A DNA stretch of 9,595 nt. It comes from Neisseriaceae bacterium. Lineage in GTDB: Bacteria; Pseudomonadota; Gammaproteobacteria; Burkholderiales; Neisseriaceae. Shown here piece after piece: positions 1 through 6,871 of this stretch. The DNA is taken from NCBI GenBank assembly GCA_030151665.1, contig JASLDB010000119.1, forward strand, positions 1 to 9,595. Direction: 5' to 3'. Within the stretch, counting starts at the first letter, position 1. Each line of letters begins with the position of its first letter. Below the pieces are notes generated by a model. The model was not told the origin of the DNA, did no database searches, and saw only the letters and a program-made list of their open reading frames with translations. The position numbers were made by a program, and so were the translations under genes.

Positions 1-203
1 AATGGCGTGCCGATGGTTTTTTACCACCCAATCCCAAGGCTAGAATATTGTTTGCAGCCGTGTATGCATATTTGGGGCACAAAAACCATTGGCCAGTGCC
101 TGAAGCATTGGATATCGCCATCAACCAAGATAAGCCTGATGGCATGGCGGTTTTGACTTGGCAAGGACAAACGTGGCAAGTGTTGGAGGTAAATGATGAC
201 TGA
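1..203 (+). CDS. C-terminal fragment of an APE-cluster protein (possibly DUF3261 lipoprotein, ApeN-like)
   Basis: A reading frame is already open at the window's left edge (first full codon at position 3) and ends at TGA 201-203, giving about 66 residues that end in WQVLEVNDD. The other two forward frames stop earlier: one near position 42, the other near 170. The visible part contains LPPNPKARILFAAVYAYLG and, near the end, MAVLTWQGQTWQVLEV, which looks like a soluble beta-rich C-terminus. It overlaps the next gene's start by 8 to 11 bases, so it belongs to the same operon. In many aryl polyene clusters the gene just before this ketosynthase encodes a small DUF3261 (LolB-like) outer-membrane lipoprotein, and size and position fit that. 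The identity is inferred from context; the lipobox would lie outside the window. Confidence 0.6.
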   Translation, partial: WRADGFLPPNPKARILFAAVYAYLGHKNHWPVPEALDIAINQDKPDGMAVLTWQGQTWQVLEVNDD

Positions 204-1416
204 AGCGGTGTATTTAAGTCGACCTGCTGTAGCAAGTTCATTGGGTGAAGGCTTAGCACAACATGTCAGCGCACTATTGGGCAAGCAAAATGATTATTTA
301 ACCTATCGTGATACATGGGTGGCGGGTAAATCTTTTTTATTTGGTGAATTTTCTGGTGTGTTGCGTACCATGCCTGATGATTTACCAGTTGCCTTGAATA
401 GCCGCAATAATCAATTGTTGTGGCACACCTTGGCACAAATTGAAGATGAGATTCAAGCTGCTATTGGGCAATATGGTGCCGATCGCATTGCCGTAGTATT
501 GGGTACCTCCACAACAGGTGGCGATGAAAACCAAGCCGCTTTTGCACAGGGTTTTGCTGAACAGGATTGGCCGCACAGTGGTTTTAACCAAGGGGTGCAA
601 TTGTTGTCATCGCCTGCGGATTTTGTTGCCCATGTCTATGGGCTTGGTCATGTTCATTATGCCATTTCGACAGCATGCACTTCTGGTTCTCGGGCATTAA
701 TCAGTGCAGCTCGATTATTGCGTTTGGGTATTTGTGATGCCGTGATTTGTGGTGGGGTGGATACCTTGTCACGGCTAACGATTAATGGTTTTGATGCACT
801 AGAAGTCCTATCAAGTGGTCAATGTCAACCATTTTCTGCCAATCGGGATGGTATTAATATTGGTGAGGCAGCTGCGATTTTTGTGATGACAAAAGATAAC
901 AAAGATGGCTTGCCCTTATTGGGTTATGGCGCCAGCAGTGATGCTTATCACATGTCTAGCCCAAGACCGGATGCCAAAGGAGCACAATTGGCGATTCAGG
1001 CAGCACTGGATACCGCCAATATGGCGGCAGTAGATTTGGCTTGGGTCAATTTGCATGGTACAGGTACTGTCCAAAATGATGCCATGGAAGCCTTGGCAAT
1101 CAATACGGTATTGGGTGAAGCGGTGTCTTGTGCTTCGACCAAGGCTTTAACGGGTCATACCTTGGGGGCAGCAGGGGCTTTAGAAGCTGCTTTTTTATGG
1201 GCAGTGATGAGTGAACAATACAATCCACAATTTTGCTTGCCGCCACACCGTGCTGATTTTGCTTTGGATGAGGGGTTGGCAAAGGTACATTTAACACAAT
1301 CAGGCGAAACCTATTTACCCACACAAAAGCGCTGTGCCTTGAGTACATCTTTTGCTTTTGGTGGCAATAACACCGCTTTGATTATTGGAAATAAACATGC
1401 AAACCCCGATTACTGA
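196..1416 (+). CDS. apeO: Beta-ketoacyl-ACP synthase, aryl polyene cluster (ApeO-like)
   Basis: This is a thiolase-fold condensing enzyme that would extend the ACP-bound polyene chain with malonyl-ACP in the cytoplasm. The Cys-His-His triad is intact: C161 in STACTSGS, H287 in LHGTGT and H321 in ALTGHTLGAAGALE, with K316 just before the last His. The C-terminal SFAFGGNN loop is typical of the family. The length, about 406 residues, is normal for FabB/FabF. A strong GGAGG (185-189) lies 3 bases before ATG 193 and 6 bases before ATG 196, so 196 is preferred; the choice changes one residue. The start overlaps the previous stop and the end overlaps the dehydratase by 20 bases. The gene order KS, DH, KR, KS matches apeO-P-Q-R. 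Because the active-site Cys is present, it is a true ketosynthase rather than a chain-length factor. The ape name rests on order and family resemblance. Confidence 0.88.
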   Translation: MTEAVYLSRPAVASSLGEGLAQHVSALLGKQNDYLTYRDTWVAGKSFLFGEFSGVLRTMPDDLPVALNSRNNQLLWHTLAQIEDEIQAAIGQYGADRIAVVLGTSTTGGDENQAAFAQGFAEQDWPHSGFNQGVQLLSSPADFVAHVYGLGHVHYAISTACTSGSRALISAARLLRLGICDAVICGGVDTLSRLTINGFDALEVLSSGQCQPFSANRDGINIGEAAAIFVMTKDNKDGLPLLGYGASSDAYHMSSPRPDAKGAQLAIQAALDTANMAAVDLAWVNLHGTGTVQNDAMEALAINTVLGEAVSCASTKALTGHTLGAAGALEAAFLWAVMSEQYNPQFCLPPHRADFALDEGLAKVHLTQSGETYLPTQKRCALSTSFAFGGNNTALIIGNKHANPDY

Positions 1417-1870
1417 TGTGGCGCCATTGTTGCCACACAGTGGCAAAATGATGCTACTGAATCAAATTAGCCATTATGATCAGCATTCACTAGTGGCTTA
1501 TGCTGTTATTAAAGATGGGCATATTTTTGTTGATGAACATGGTCTGCCATCTTGGGCTGCCATGGAATTGATGGCACAAGGTGTTGCTGCTTGGGCTGGG
1601 GCATTGGGCCATGATGCTGGTGAGGCTGTGCGTCTGGGGTTTTTATTGGGAACACGCAAATTATCGCTGTATTTTGATTATTTGCCGACGCCTGCACTGT
1701 TGCAAATTCGCCTTGATGCATCATTGCAAGACAGCAATGGCTTTGGTGTGTTTGATAGCCAGTTGTGGTTGTGTGATGATGAGCACAATGCGATTGAATT
1801 ATTGGCTGAAGCTGCATTGAATGTTTATAGCCCCAAAGAAGATATATTGAATGAGCAAATACATGAATAA
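1397..1870 (+). CDS. apeP: Hotdog-fold 3-hydroxyacyl-ACP dehydratase (ApeP-like)
   Basis: This 157-residue protein of FabA/FabZ type would remove water from the 3-hydroxyacyl-ACP intermediate to create the trans double bond of the growing polyene. The N-terminus LLPHSGKMMLLN matches the family's opening PHxxPMxLLD-type motif. The likely catalytic pair is H42 or H48 (IKDGHIFVDEHG) and E57 in the central helix MELMAQG, corresponding to the His and the Glu/Asp of FabZ/FabA. The ATG at 1397 is preferred over an in-frame TTG at 1385 because GGA (1387-1389) sits 7 bases ahead of it. It overlaps the ketosynthase by 20 bases and the ketoreductase by 8 to 20 bases. It is often annotated '3-hydroxylacyl-ACP dehydratase'. 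The substrate is inferred from the cluster. Confidence 0.85.
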   Translation: MQTPITDVAPLLPHSGKMMLLNQISHYDQHSLVAYAVIKDGHIFVDEHGLPSWAAMELMAQGVAAWAGALGHDAGEAVRLGFLLGTRKLSLYFDYLPTPALLQIRLDASLQDSNGFGVFDSQLWLCDDEHNAIELLAEAALNVYSPKEDILNEQIHE

Positions 1871-2597
1871 TGATAAAACCATCTTGGTAACAGGTTCTGC
1901 GCGGGGGATTGGCAAGGCAGTGGCAATGGTTTTGGCCCAAGAGGGTTGGGACATTGTTTTGCATTGCCGAAGTCGCTTAAATGATGCCCAAAAGGTGGCG
2001 GATGAGATTGTTGCTTTGGGTGGGAAATGCCGAATTGTGTCGTTTGATGTCAGCGATAGACAAGCTTGTTTAGATGTTCTGGTAGCAGATGTCGAAGAGC
2101 ATGGCGCTTATTATGGTGTGGTATTGAATGCGGGTATTACCCGTGATAATGCATTTCCAGCCTTGAGTGAAGAGGACTGGGATTTGGTATTGGGTACCAA
2201 TCTAGATGGCTTTTTTAATGTTTTACACCCGATTATGATGCCCATGATACGCCGCCGAAAAGCTGGGCGTGTCGTTTGTATTGCTTCGGTTTCGGGCCTT
2301 ATTGGTAACCGTGGGCAGGTGAATTATAGTGCATCCAAAGCTGGCATGATTGGTGCTGCCAAAGCCTTGGCAGTGGAATTAGCCAAACGCAAAATTACCG
2401 TAAATTGTGTGGCACCGGGTTTGATTGAGACAGAAATTGTCGATGACCATGTGCCAGTTGAGGAAATATTAAAGGCCATTCCCATGAATCGAATGGGACA
2501 AGCGGAAGAAGTGGCCCATGCTGTGGCTTTTTTGATGTCTGAAAAGGCAGCATACATTACTCGCCAAGTATTGGCTGTGAACGGAGGTTTGTGTTGA
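1851..2597 (+). CDS. apeQ: 3-ketoacyl-ACP reductase, SDR family (FabG-like, ApeQ-like)
   Basis: This short-chain dehydrogenase/reductase of about 248 residues reduces 3-ketoacyl-ACP with NADPH after each condensation. The cofactor motif TGSARGIG is at residues 14-21, NAG follows the fourth strand, and the catalytic triad is S146, Y159 and K163 (YSASK). The C-terminal VNGGL is typical of FabG. Two starts are possible: ATG 1851 has only a weak purine run upstream, while ATG 1863 has GAG 7 bases ahead and would shorten the protein by four residues. It overlaps the dehydratase, and its stop codon forms a TTGA overlap with the next gene. Primary FabG is excluded as the likely role by the operon context rather than by any motif. 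Confidence 0.88.
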   Translation: MSKYMNNDKTILVTGSARGIGKAVAMVLAQEGWDIVLHCRSRLNDAQKVADEIVALGGKCRIVSFDVSDRQACLDVLVADVEEHGAYYGVVLNAGITRDNAFPALSEEDWDLVLGTNLDGFFNVLHPIMMPMIRRRKAGRVVCIASVSGLIGNRGQVNYSASKAGMIGAAKALAVELAKRKITVNCVAPGLIETEIVDDHVPVEEILKAIPMNRMGQAEEVAHAVAFLMSEKAAYITRQVLAVNGGLC

Positions 2598-3820
2598 GAC
2601 GGGTTGTGGTGACAGGAATCGGTGGAGTCAGTGCCTTGGGGCGAGATTGGTCAACGATTAAAACAGGTTTATTGGCGTATGAAAATAAAATCGTGCGCAT
2701 GGCTGATTGGGAACGCTATGGTGAATTAAACACCAAATTAGCAGGGCCTGTGGTGGATTACGCACCACCAAAACATTGGACACGCAAACAATTGCGCAGC
2801 ATGGGTCCTGTATCGCAAATGTGCGTTGAAGCGGCAGAAAATGCTTTAGCCGATGCAGGTTTACTGGGAGATGCCAGTATCCAAGATGGTCGTATGGGGG
2901 TGGCTTGTGGTTCGTCTACTGGTAGCCCAAAAGACATTTGTGACATTAGCCAATTGGTGTTAACAGGGGATTCAACCCATTTTAATGCCAATACATATGT
3001 GCGCATTATGCCACATACCACGGCCGCGAATTTATCCATTTTTTTTGGTTTAACTGGTCGGGTGATTCCCACATCAAGTGCCTGTGCTTCTGGTAATCAA
3101 GGCATTGGTTATGCTTATGAAGCCATTAAATATGGCATGATTGACATGATGCTTGCTGGTGGTGGTGAAGAGTTGTGTGTGTCAGAGGCTTTTGTTTTTG
3201 ATTCTTTGTATGCAACCAGCCTGAAAAACGACACGCCCAAATTAGCACCCAGTCCTTATGATGCCAATCGAGATGGTTTGGTTATTGGTGAGGGGTCGGG
3301 CATCTTGGTATTAGAAGAATATGAAATGGCCAAGGCACGAGGGGCACATATTTATGCGGAAATTGTTGGTTTCGCTTGCACAAGTGATGGCTCACACGTG
3401 ACAAGACCTGAGCGTGAAACCATGCGTCGCTGTATGCAAATGGCGTTGGCTGATGCCAAAATTGATGCCAGTGCTGTGGGGTATGTTAATGGCCATGGTA
3501 CAGCAACTGAGCAAGGTGATATTGCCGAAACATTGGCAACAGCGGATGTCTTTGGCCATGTGCCACTGAGCTCTCAAAAAAGTTATTTGGGCCATACCTT
3601 AGGTGCTTGTGGTGCGTTGGAGTCGTGGTTTTCAATTCAGATGATGAATGAAGGTTGGTTTGCACCCACATTAAACCTGAATCAGATTGATGAGCGATGT
3701 GGTGATTTGGACTATATTGTGCAAGAAGCCCGTCTGATTGATACTGAATACGTGATGAACAATAATTTTGCTTTTGGTGGCGTGAATTCATCACTGGTGT
3801 TTAAACGCTTGGCGCAGTAG
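2594..3820 (+). CDS. apeR: Beta-ketoacyl-ACP synthase II-like, aryl polyene cluster (ApeR-like)
   Basis: This is the second condensing enzyme of the module, about 408 residues and of FabF type. The triad is complete: C164 in SSACASGN, H301 in NGHGTATEQGD and H334 in YLGHTLGACGALE, with K329 before it; NFAFGGVNSS lies near the C-terminus. The start is probably the TTG at 2594, because the strong GGAGG at 2583-2587 is 6 bases before it, the resulting MRRVVVTGIGG is the usual FabF opening, and TTGA makes a 4-base stop/start overlap with apeQ. GTG 2591 (one residue longer) is only 3 bases from the same ribosome site. No terminator follows; the stop lies inside the convergent phosphopantetheinyl transferase gene (20-base overlap). 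Its division of labour with the first ketosynthase cannot be read from sequence. Confidence 0.88.
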   Translation: MRRVVVTGIGGVSALGRDWSTIKTGLLAYENKIVRMADWERYGELNTKLAGPVVDYAPPKHWTRKQLRSMGPVSQMCVEAAENALADAGLLGDASIQDGRMGVACGSSTGSPKDICDISQLVLTGDSTHFNANTYVRIMPHTTAANLSIFFGLTGRVIPTSSACASGNQGIGYAYEAIKYGMIDMMLAGGGEELCVSEAFVFDSLYATSLKNDTPKLAPSPYDANRDGLVIGEGSGILVLEEYEMAKARGAHIYAEIVGFACTSDGSHVTRPERETMRRCMQMALADAKIDASAVGYVNGHGTATEQGDIAETLATADVFGHVPLSSQKSYLGHTLGACGALESWFSIQMMNEGWFAPTLNLNQIDERCGDLDYIVQEARLIDTEYVMNNNFAFGGVNSSLVFKRLAQ

Positions 3821-4454
3821 GCCACCTTTGCCAAATTGGCTTGGGTTGCTGCCAATGCAAAAAACCCTGGTACAGGTCTTGGGGGTGTGGATAGTGGGCT
3901 GGGTAAAGTACACTTAAATACCAGTCATTGTGAATAATTGCAGTGTGGGCTTGCAATGGGGTGCTTAAGTTGGGCATTTCGATGCCAATGCTGATGTCTG
4001 ATACCAAAGACCACGTGGGCATATCACTTAATTGTCCATGGTATGCCTTAATTAGGGCTTCTTTTAAAGTCCACAATTGGTAAAAAGCCTGTTGAACATT
4101 GGTTTGTTGGGCGAGCCATTGTTGTTCAATGCAAGAGCAACACAAAGTAGACAGAGCGAGAAAATCGCGTTGCTTAGCATATTCAATATCAATGCCCAAA
4201 GTGTCTTTGGGTTCAGTACTGGCAATTAAGGCAGCATGGCCTTTTTTGTGACCAAGAGATAGTTGTATGTGATTTGGTGGCAATTGTTGTTTTAAAAAGC
4301 GACTGCTTTGCCAGTCGATGCGTTGCGCCAGTTGGGGATGTTGTTTGACACGCAGTTGATCCATTGGGTTTAAGCGGTGTGCATCATATTGGGTGTGGCA
4401 ACCGATGGGCGTGGCTAGAATAATGCAGTCAGTTTTCATGAACGTAGTACACAT
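3801..4454 (-). CDS. 4'-phosphopantetheinyl transferase, Sfp/AcpT type
   Basis: This roughly 217-residue enzyme transfers 4'-phosphopantetheine from coenzyme A to a serine of acyl carrier proteins. The signature is clear: L86-GIDIE (metal-binding D89 and E91) and W128-TLKEALIK (K131, E132, K136). The region LSLGHKKGHAALIAS before it matches the SxSHxxG segment of Sfp-type enzymes. The probable client is the ACP of the aryl polyene operon, which would lie upstream of this window. It converges on apeR with a 20-base overlap. The start is uncertain: ATG 4454 or ATG 4439, neither with a visible Shine-Dalgarno. The upstream gap to the divergent gene is only 19 to 34 bases, so at least one of the two promoters must lie inside a coding region. 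Several cysteines are clustered at residues 105-108, which is unusual. Confidence 0.85.
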   Translation of the reverse strand: MCTTFMKTDCIILATPIGCHTQYDAHRLNPMDQLRVKQHPQLAQRIDWQSSRFLKQQLPPNHIQLSLGHKKGHAALIASTEPKDTLGIDIEYAKQRDFLALSTLCCSCIEQQWLAQQTNVQQAFYQLWTLKEALIKAYHGQLSDMPTWSLVSDISIGIEMPNLSTPLQAHTAIIHNDWYLSVLYPAHYPHPQDLYQGFLHWQQPKPIWQRWPTAPSV

Positions 4455-4473
4455 TTACAATAAGGAATAAACA

Positions 4474-4899
4474 ATGAAGAAGTTAACACAAATTGCCGCA
4501 TTGATGGGTGTTTTGGCAAGTATCGCTGTGGCTGAAGCACGTGATGATAAATTATTATTGTCGATTCAAGATGCCATGCAATCACCTGCGGCAGCAGAAG
4601 TATTGGATCCCAATATCAAAGTGGTGTTTGGTAAAGGTGGTGGTTCTGTGATTAAAGCGGGTTTGGTTAGCAATCGCAAAACCAATGGTGTTGGCAAGAC
4701 AGATGAAGTCGCATGTCAATGGGCGTTATTGTCAGCTGTTAAACAATTCCAAGAGCAAGCGGTTAAACACAATGCTTCTCGTGTCGTTAACTTGGTGAGT
4801 TATTACCAAAAAAACACCTTATCTAGCACCACACAATACGAATGCCACGCTGGTAATATCATGGCTGGTGTTGCTTTAAAAGGTGACTTGGCAAAATAA
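4474..4899 (+). CDS. Secreted small protein, RcsF-like C-terminal half (family often mislabelled excinuclease ATPase subunit)
   Basis: This 141-residue protein starts with a clear Sec signal peptide: KK, a hydrophobic stretch from residue 7 to 20, and a probable cleavage after AEA at residue 22. There is no lipobox, so it is predicted to be soluble in the periplasm. Nothing in it resembles an ATPase (no Walker motif), although from memory close relatives carry the label 'excinuclease ATPase subunit'. The mature part has two cysteines, C81 in EVACQW and C124 in YECHAG, that could form a disulfide. The C-terminal pattern (Cys, helix, N-x-SRVVNL, then YECHAGNIMAGVALKG) resembles the RcsF/YbjQ-like fold. 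TAAGGA (4461-4466) 7 bases before ATG supports the start. It is divergent from the phosphopantetheinyl transferase and followed by a terminator, so it seems to be a single-gene unit tied to the aryl polyene locus. Its function is unknown. Confidence 0.8.
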   Translation: MKKLTQIAALMGVLASIAVAEARDDKLLLSIQDAMQSPAAAEVLDPNIKVVFGKGGGSVIKAGLVSNRKTNGVGKTDEVACQWALLSAVKQFQEQAVKHNASRVVNLVSYYQKNTLSSTTQYECHAGNIMAGVALKGDLAK

Positions 4900-4921
4900 G
4901 CACAATCCATCCATTTTGTGC

Positions 4922-4950
4922 ACACCCAAAAGCTTGCTTTTGGGTGTTTT
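4922..4950 (+). terminator. Strong intrinsic terminator of the secreted-protein gene
   Basis: A perfect 12-base inverted repeat, ACACCCAAAAGC (4922-4933) and GCTTTTGGGTGT (4936-4947), with a two-base TT between the arms, is followed directly by TTT. It lies 22 bases after the stop at 4899. In the other direction the hairpin is followed by GCACAAAATGG, without a T run, so it should stop plus-strand transcripts better than those of the convergent marR-type gene that ends at 4952. Confidence 0.85.
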
Positions 4951-4951
4951 G

Positions 4952-5458
4952 CTAAGGATTTAAAGGTTCTAATGCACTGAGCATTTTGGACAATAACCGT
5001 GCCAATTGTTGTTGTTCTGCTGTGCTTAATACATTGGCCAGTTGTTTTTCAATGGCAACATGGCTATCAACGACTTTGTCTAGACAGTTTTTACCACTGT
5101 CACTTAAACTCACATGCACACTGCGCCGATCATGGCTGGCATGTTCTCGGTGTAGCCATGCTTTTTTTTCCATGCGATTAATGCGATTGCTGATGCCACC
5201 TGATGAAACCAAAGCTTGGGCTTGCAATTCTGTTGGGGTGAGCGTGGCAGGATAAACCCTTGCCAATGCTGCCAAAACGTCAAATTCACCAACATTCAGC
5301 TTGTCGTCTTGTAAATTATCATCCAGTAATTTATTAATAATGGAAGCTAGGCGAACAACTCGTCCAGTGACTTCAGTGCCGATGGTATCCAGATTGGGGT
5401 AATTGCGTTGCCAAGCGTAAATCAATTGGCCAATATTGTCATCAAAATAGGGTGGCAT
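4952..5458 (-). CDS. MarR-family transcriptional repressor, possibly purine/urate-responsive
   Basis: This 168-residue winged-helix DNA-binding protein acts as a dimer. The recognition region is LTPTELQAQALVSSGGISNR (73-92) followed by INRMEKK, and the wing carries the MarR signature DRRS (110-113) and SLSDSG. It has an N-terminal helix with W16, then R33/R36 and GEFDVL with D60. This layout resembles the urate-responsive (UrtR/HucR/PecS-like) branch, where a Trp in helix 1, an Asp in EFDVL and arginines line the ligand pocket; that placement is from memory. ATG 5458 is preferred over an upstream TTG 5482 because GGAAG sits 7 bases before it. It is divergent from guaD with a 114-base gap holding palindromes, so it likely represses guaD and itself. 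Guanine breakdown leads to xanthine and urate, which fits such a ligand. Confidence 0.88.
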   Translation of the reverse strand: MPPYFDDNIGQLIYAWQRNYPNLDTIGTEVTGRVVRLASIINKLLDDNLQDDKLNVGEFDVLAALARVYPATLTPTELQAQALVSSGGISNRINRMEKKAWLHREHASHDRRSVHVSLSDSGKNCLDKVVDSHVAIEKQLANVLSTAEQQQLARLLSKMLSALEPLNP

Positions 5459-5521
5459 GGGGCATCTTCCATGGTGGTACAAAAAGGTATTCTAACGGTT
5501 ATGATGATGTAAATGGGTATT

Positions 5522-5539
5522 TATCTTTTTATAAAGATA
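5522..5539. promoter_or_regulatory. Candidate MarR operator, palindrome 1
   Basis: TATCTTT (5522-5528) and AAAGATA (5533-5539) form a perfect inverted repeat around four bases, 18 bases in all, a size normal for MarR-dimer sites. It lies between the divergent marR-type gene and guaD, 33 bases before the guaD ATG and 63 bases before the regulator's start. The adjacent second palindrome overlaps it by three bases. The hairpin has no ribosome site or T-tract role, so a DNA operator is the simplest reading. Confidence 0.55.
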
Positions 5540-5555
5540 CTTTATCATAAGGTAT
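5537..5555. promoter_or_regulatory. Candidate MarR operator, palindrome 2
   Basis: ATACTTTAT (5537-5545) and ATAAGGTAT (5547-5555) form an inverted repeat with one mismatch around a single central base. It overlaps palindrome 1 and includes part of TATATT (5553-5558), a possible -10 element of guaD, although no good -35 is visible at the right distance. A repressor bound here would cover the guaD promoter region. Confidence 0.45.
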
Positions 5556-5572
5556 ATTTTAGAAAGAAAAAC

Positions 5573-6871
5573 ATGAACAAAAAAGCATTGCGGGGTCAAT
5601 TGTTGAGTTTTCATCATGACCCCTTTTTACATGGCTTAGAAGCCAGTTATCAATACCACAGTGATGGTGCAGTGGTAATCGAAAATGGCATGATTATTGC
5701 GGTTGGCGAGGCTGCAACGATTTTGGCACAATACCCAGATATTGCTTGTGAGAACCATGGTCAAGGTTTAATCATGGCGGGTTTTGTGGATGCTCATGTT
5801 CATTACCCACAAACACAAATGATTGCAGCCTATGGCGAGCAATTATTGGATTGGTTAAATGAGTACACCTTTGTGGTTGAGCAATCATTTGCCAATCCAG
5901 AACATGCACAAAGTGTTGCCAAGGTGTTTTTACAGCAATTACTGTGCAATGGGGTGACATCGGCTGCGGTTTTTAGCACCGTGCACCGTGTATCGGTGGA
6001 TGCCTTATTGGGTGCGGCAAGCCAATACAATATGCGCATGATGACAGGCAAAGTGTGTATGGATCGTTTTGCACCCGATGCATTATTGGACAATGCCCAA
6101 AGTGCATACGATGATTCCAAAGCCTTAATTGAAAAGTGGCATGGCAAAGGGCGAAATGAATATGTCTTAACACCACGATTTGCCCCCACATCCACGCATG
6201 AACAATTATGCGCCATATCGGCTTTGGCAGCAGAATACCCTGACGTATTGATCCAATCGCATCTGTCTGAAAATCTGGGTGAAATGGCTTGGGTCAAATC
6301 ATTGTTTCCTCAGGCAATAGACTATACTGATGTTTATGATGGTTATGGTTTGTTGCGACCACGGGCGATTTATGGTCATGGTATTCATTTGTCTGAGCGC
6401 GAATTGGCGGTTTTGTCAGAGCGACAAACAGCCATTGCCCATTGTCCAACCTCAAATTTTTTCTTGGGTTCGGGTTGTTTTCACGTTTTGAATGCTAAAA
6501 AAGCTGAACGACCTGTGCATGTGGCTTTGGGCAGTGATGTGGGTGCTGGAACCAGTTTTTCTATGTTGCAAACCATGAATGAAGCATACAAAGCTGCCCA
6601 AATGAACCATGCGCCATACAGTGCTTTGCATGCATTTTACTTGGCGAGTTTGGGTGGGGCAAAGGCTTTGGGTTTGGACGATAAAATTGGCAGTTTGGCA
6701 GTGGGAAAAGAAGCTGATATTGTGGTTTTAGATATGCGTTCAACAGAATTGATTGATTACCGCATGCAATACGCCGAAGATCTAACTGAGGCACTGTTTA
6801 TCCAAATGATTTTGGGTGATGACCGAGCCATTGCTGCTACCTACATTGCTGGTGAAAAACTACATGGTTAA
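5573..6871 (+). CDS. guaD: Guanine deaminase
   Basis: This cytoplasmic zinc amidohydrolase converts guanine to xanthine and ammonia. It has 432 residues (E. coli GuaD has about 439) and is alignable with it throughout: GFVDAHVHYPQ, AAYGEQLLDWLN, TGKVCMDRFAPD, RFAPTS, HCPTSNFFLGSG, LGGAKALGLDDKIG and LGDDRAIAATY. Predicted metal ligands are H75, H77, H230 and D322; E233 in HLSEN is the probable acid/base; H269 and H290 line the site. The frame is open back to an ATG at 5513, but that 20-residue extension (rich in K, Y, F) is encoded across the palindromes and lies outside the family. The ATG at 5573 gives the usual MxxxALRGxLLSF opening, with a purine-rich AGAAAGAA upstream. It is divergent from a MarR regulator that probably controls it. 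No permease or xanthine dehydrogenase is next to it. Confidence 0.95.
   Translation: MNKKALRGQLLSFHHDPFLHGLEASYQYHSDGAVVIENGMIIAVGEAATILAQYPDIACENHGQGLIMAGFVDAHVHYPQTQMIAAYGEQLLDWLNEYTFVVEQSFANPEHAQSVAKVFLQQLLCNGVTSAAVFSTVHRVSVDALLGAASQYNMRMMTGKVCMDRFAPDALLDNAQSAYDDSKALIEKWHGKGRNEYVLTPRFAPTSTHEQLCAISALAAEYPDVLIQSHLSENLGEMAWVKSLFPQAIDYTDVYDGYGLLRPRAIYGHGIHLSERELAVLSERQTAIAHCPTSNFFLGSGCFHVLNAKKAERPVHVALGSDVGAGTSFSMLQTMNEAYKAAQMNHAPYSALHAFYLASLGGAKALGLDDKIGSLAVGKEADIVVLDMRSTELIDYRMQYAEDLTEALFIQMILGDDRAIAATYIAGEKLHG

Noticed and set aside
1100..1964. Long reverse-strand open frames opposite the aryl polyene genes (1100-1348 and 1509-1964).
   Set aside because: They lie antisense to well-supported genes, are rich in His, Gln and Pro as expected for a shadow frame, and show no domain or ribosome site.
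3216..3225. CCAGCCTGAA occurs here and again at 9087-9096; with the two preceding bases this first copy matches the Kingella-type uptake sequence AAGCAGCCTGCA at 10 of 12 positions.
   Set aside because: Only two copies, both inside coding regions, with different flanks and mismatches to every uptake-sequence dialect I recall. Real uptake sequences would be more exact and more frequent.
3826..3842. GCCAAATTGGC near 3829-3839 as a terminator after apeR.
   Set aside because: The stem is only 5 base pairs, there is no T tract, and it lies within the transferase coding sequence.
5459..5482. Longer MarR start at TTG 5482.
   Set aside because: ATG 5458 has a well-placed GGAAG and gives a family-like N-terminus.
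5513..5572. N-terminal extension of guaD from ATG 5513 (20 residues).
   Set aside because: It would be translated across the operator-like palindromes, has no ribosome site, and is absent from the known family opening.
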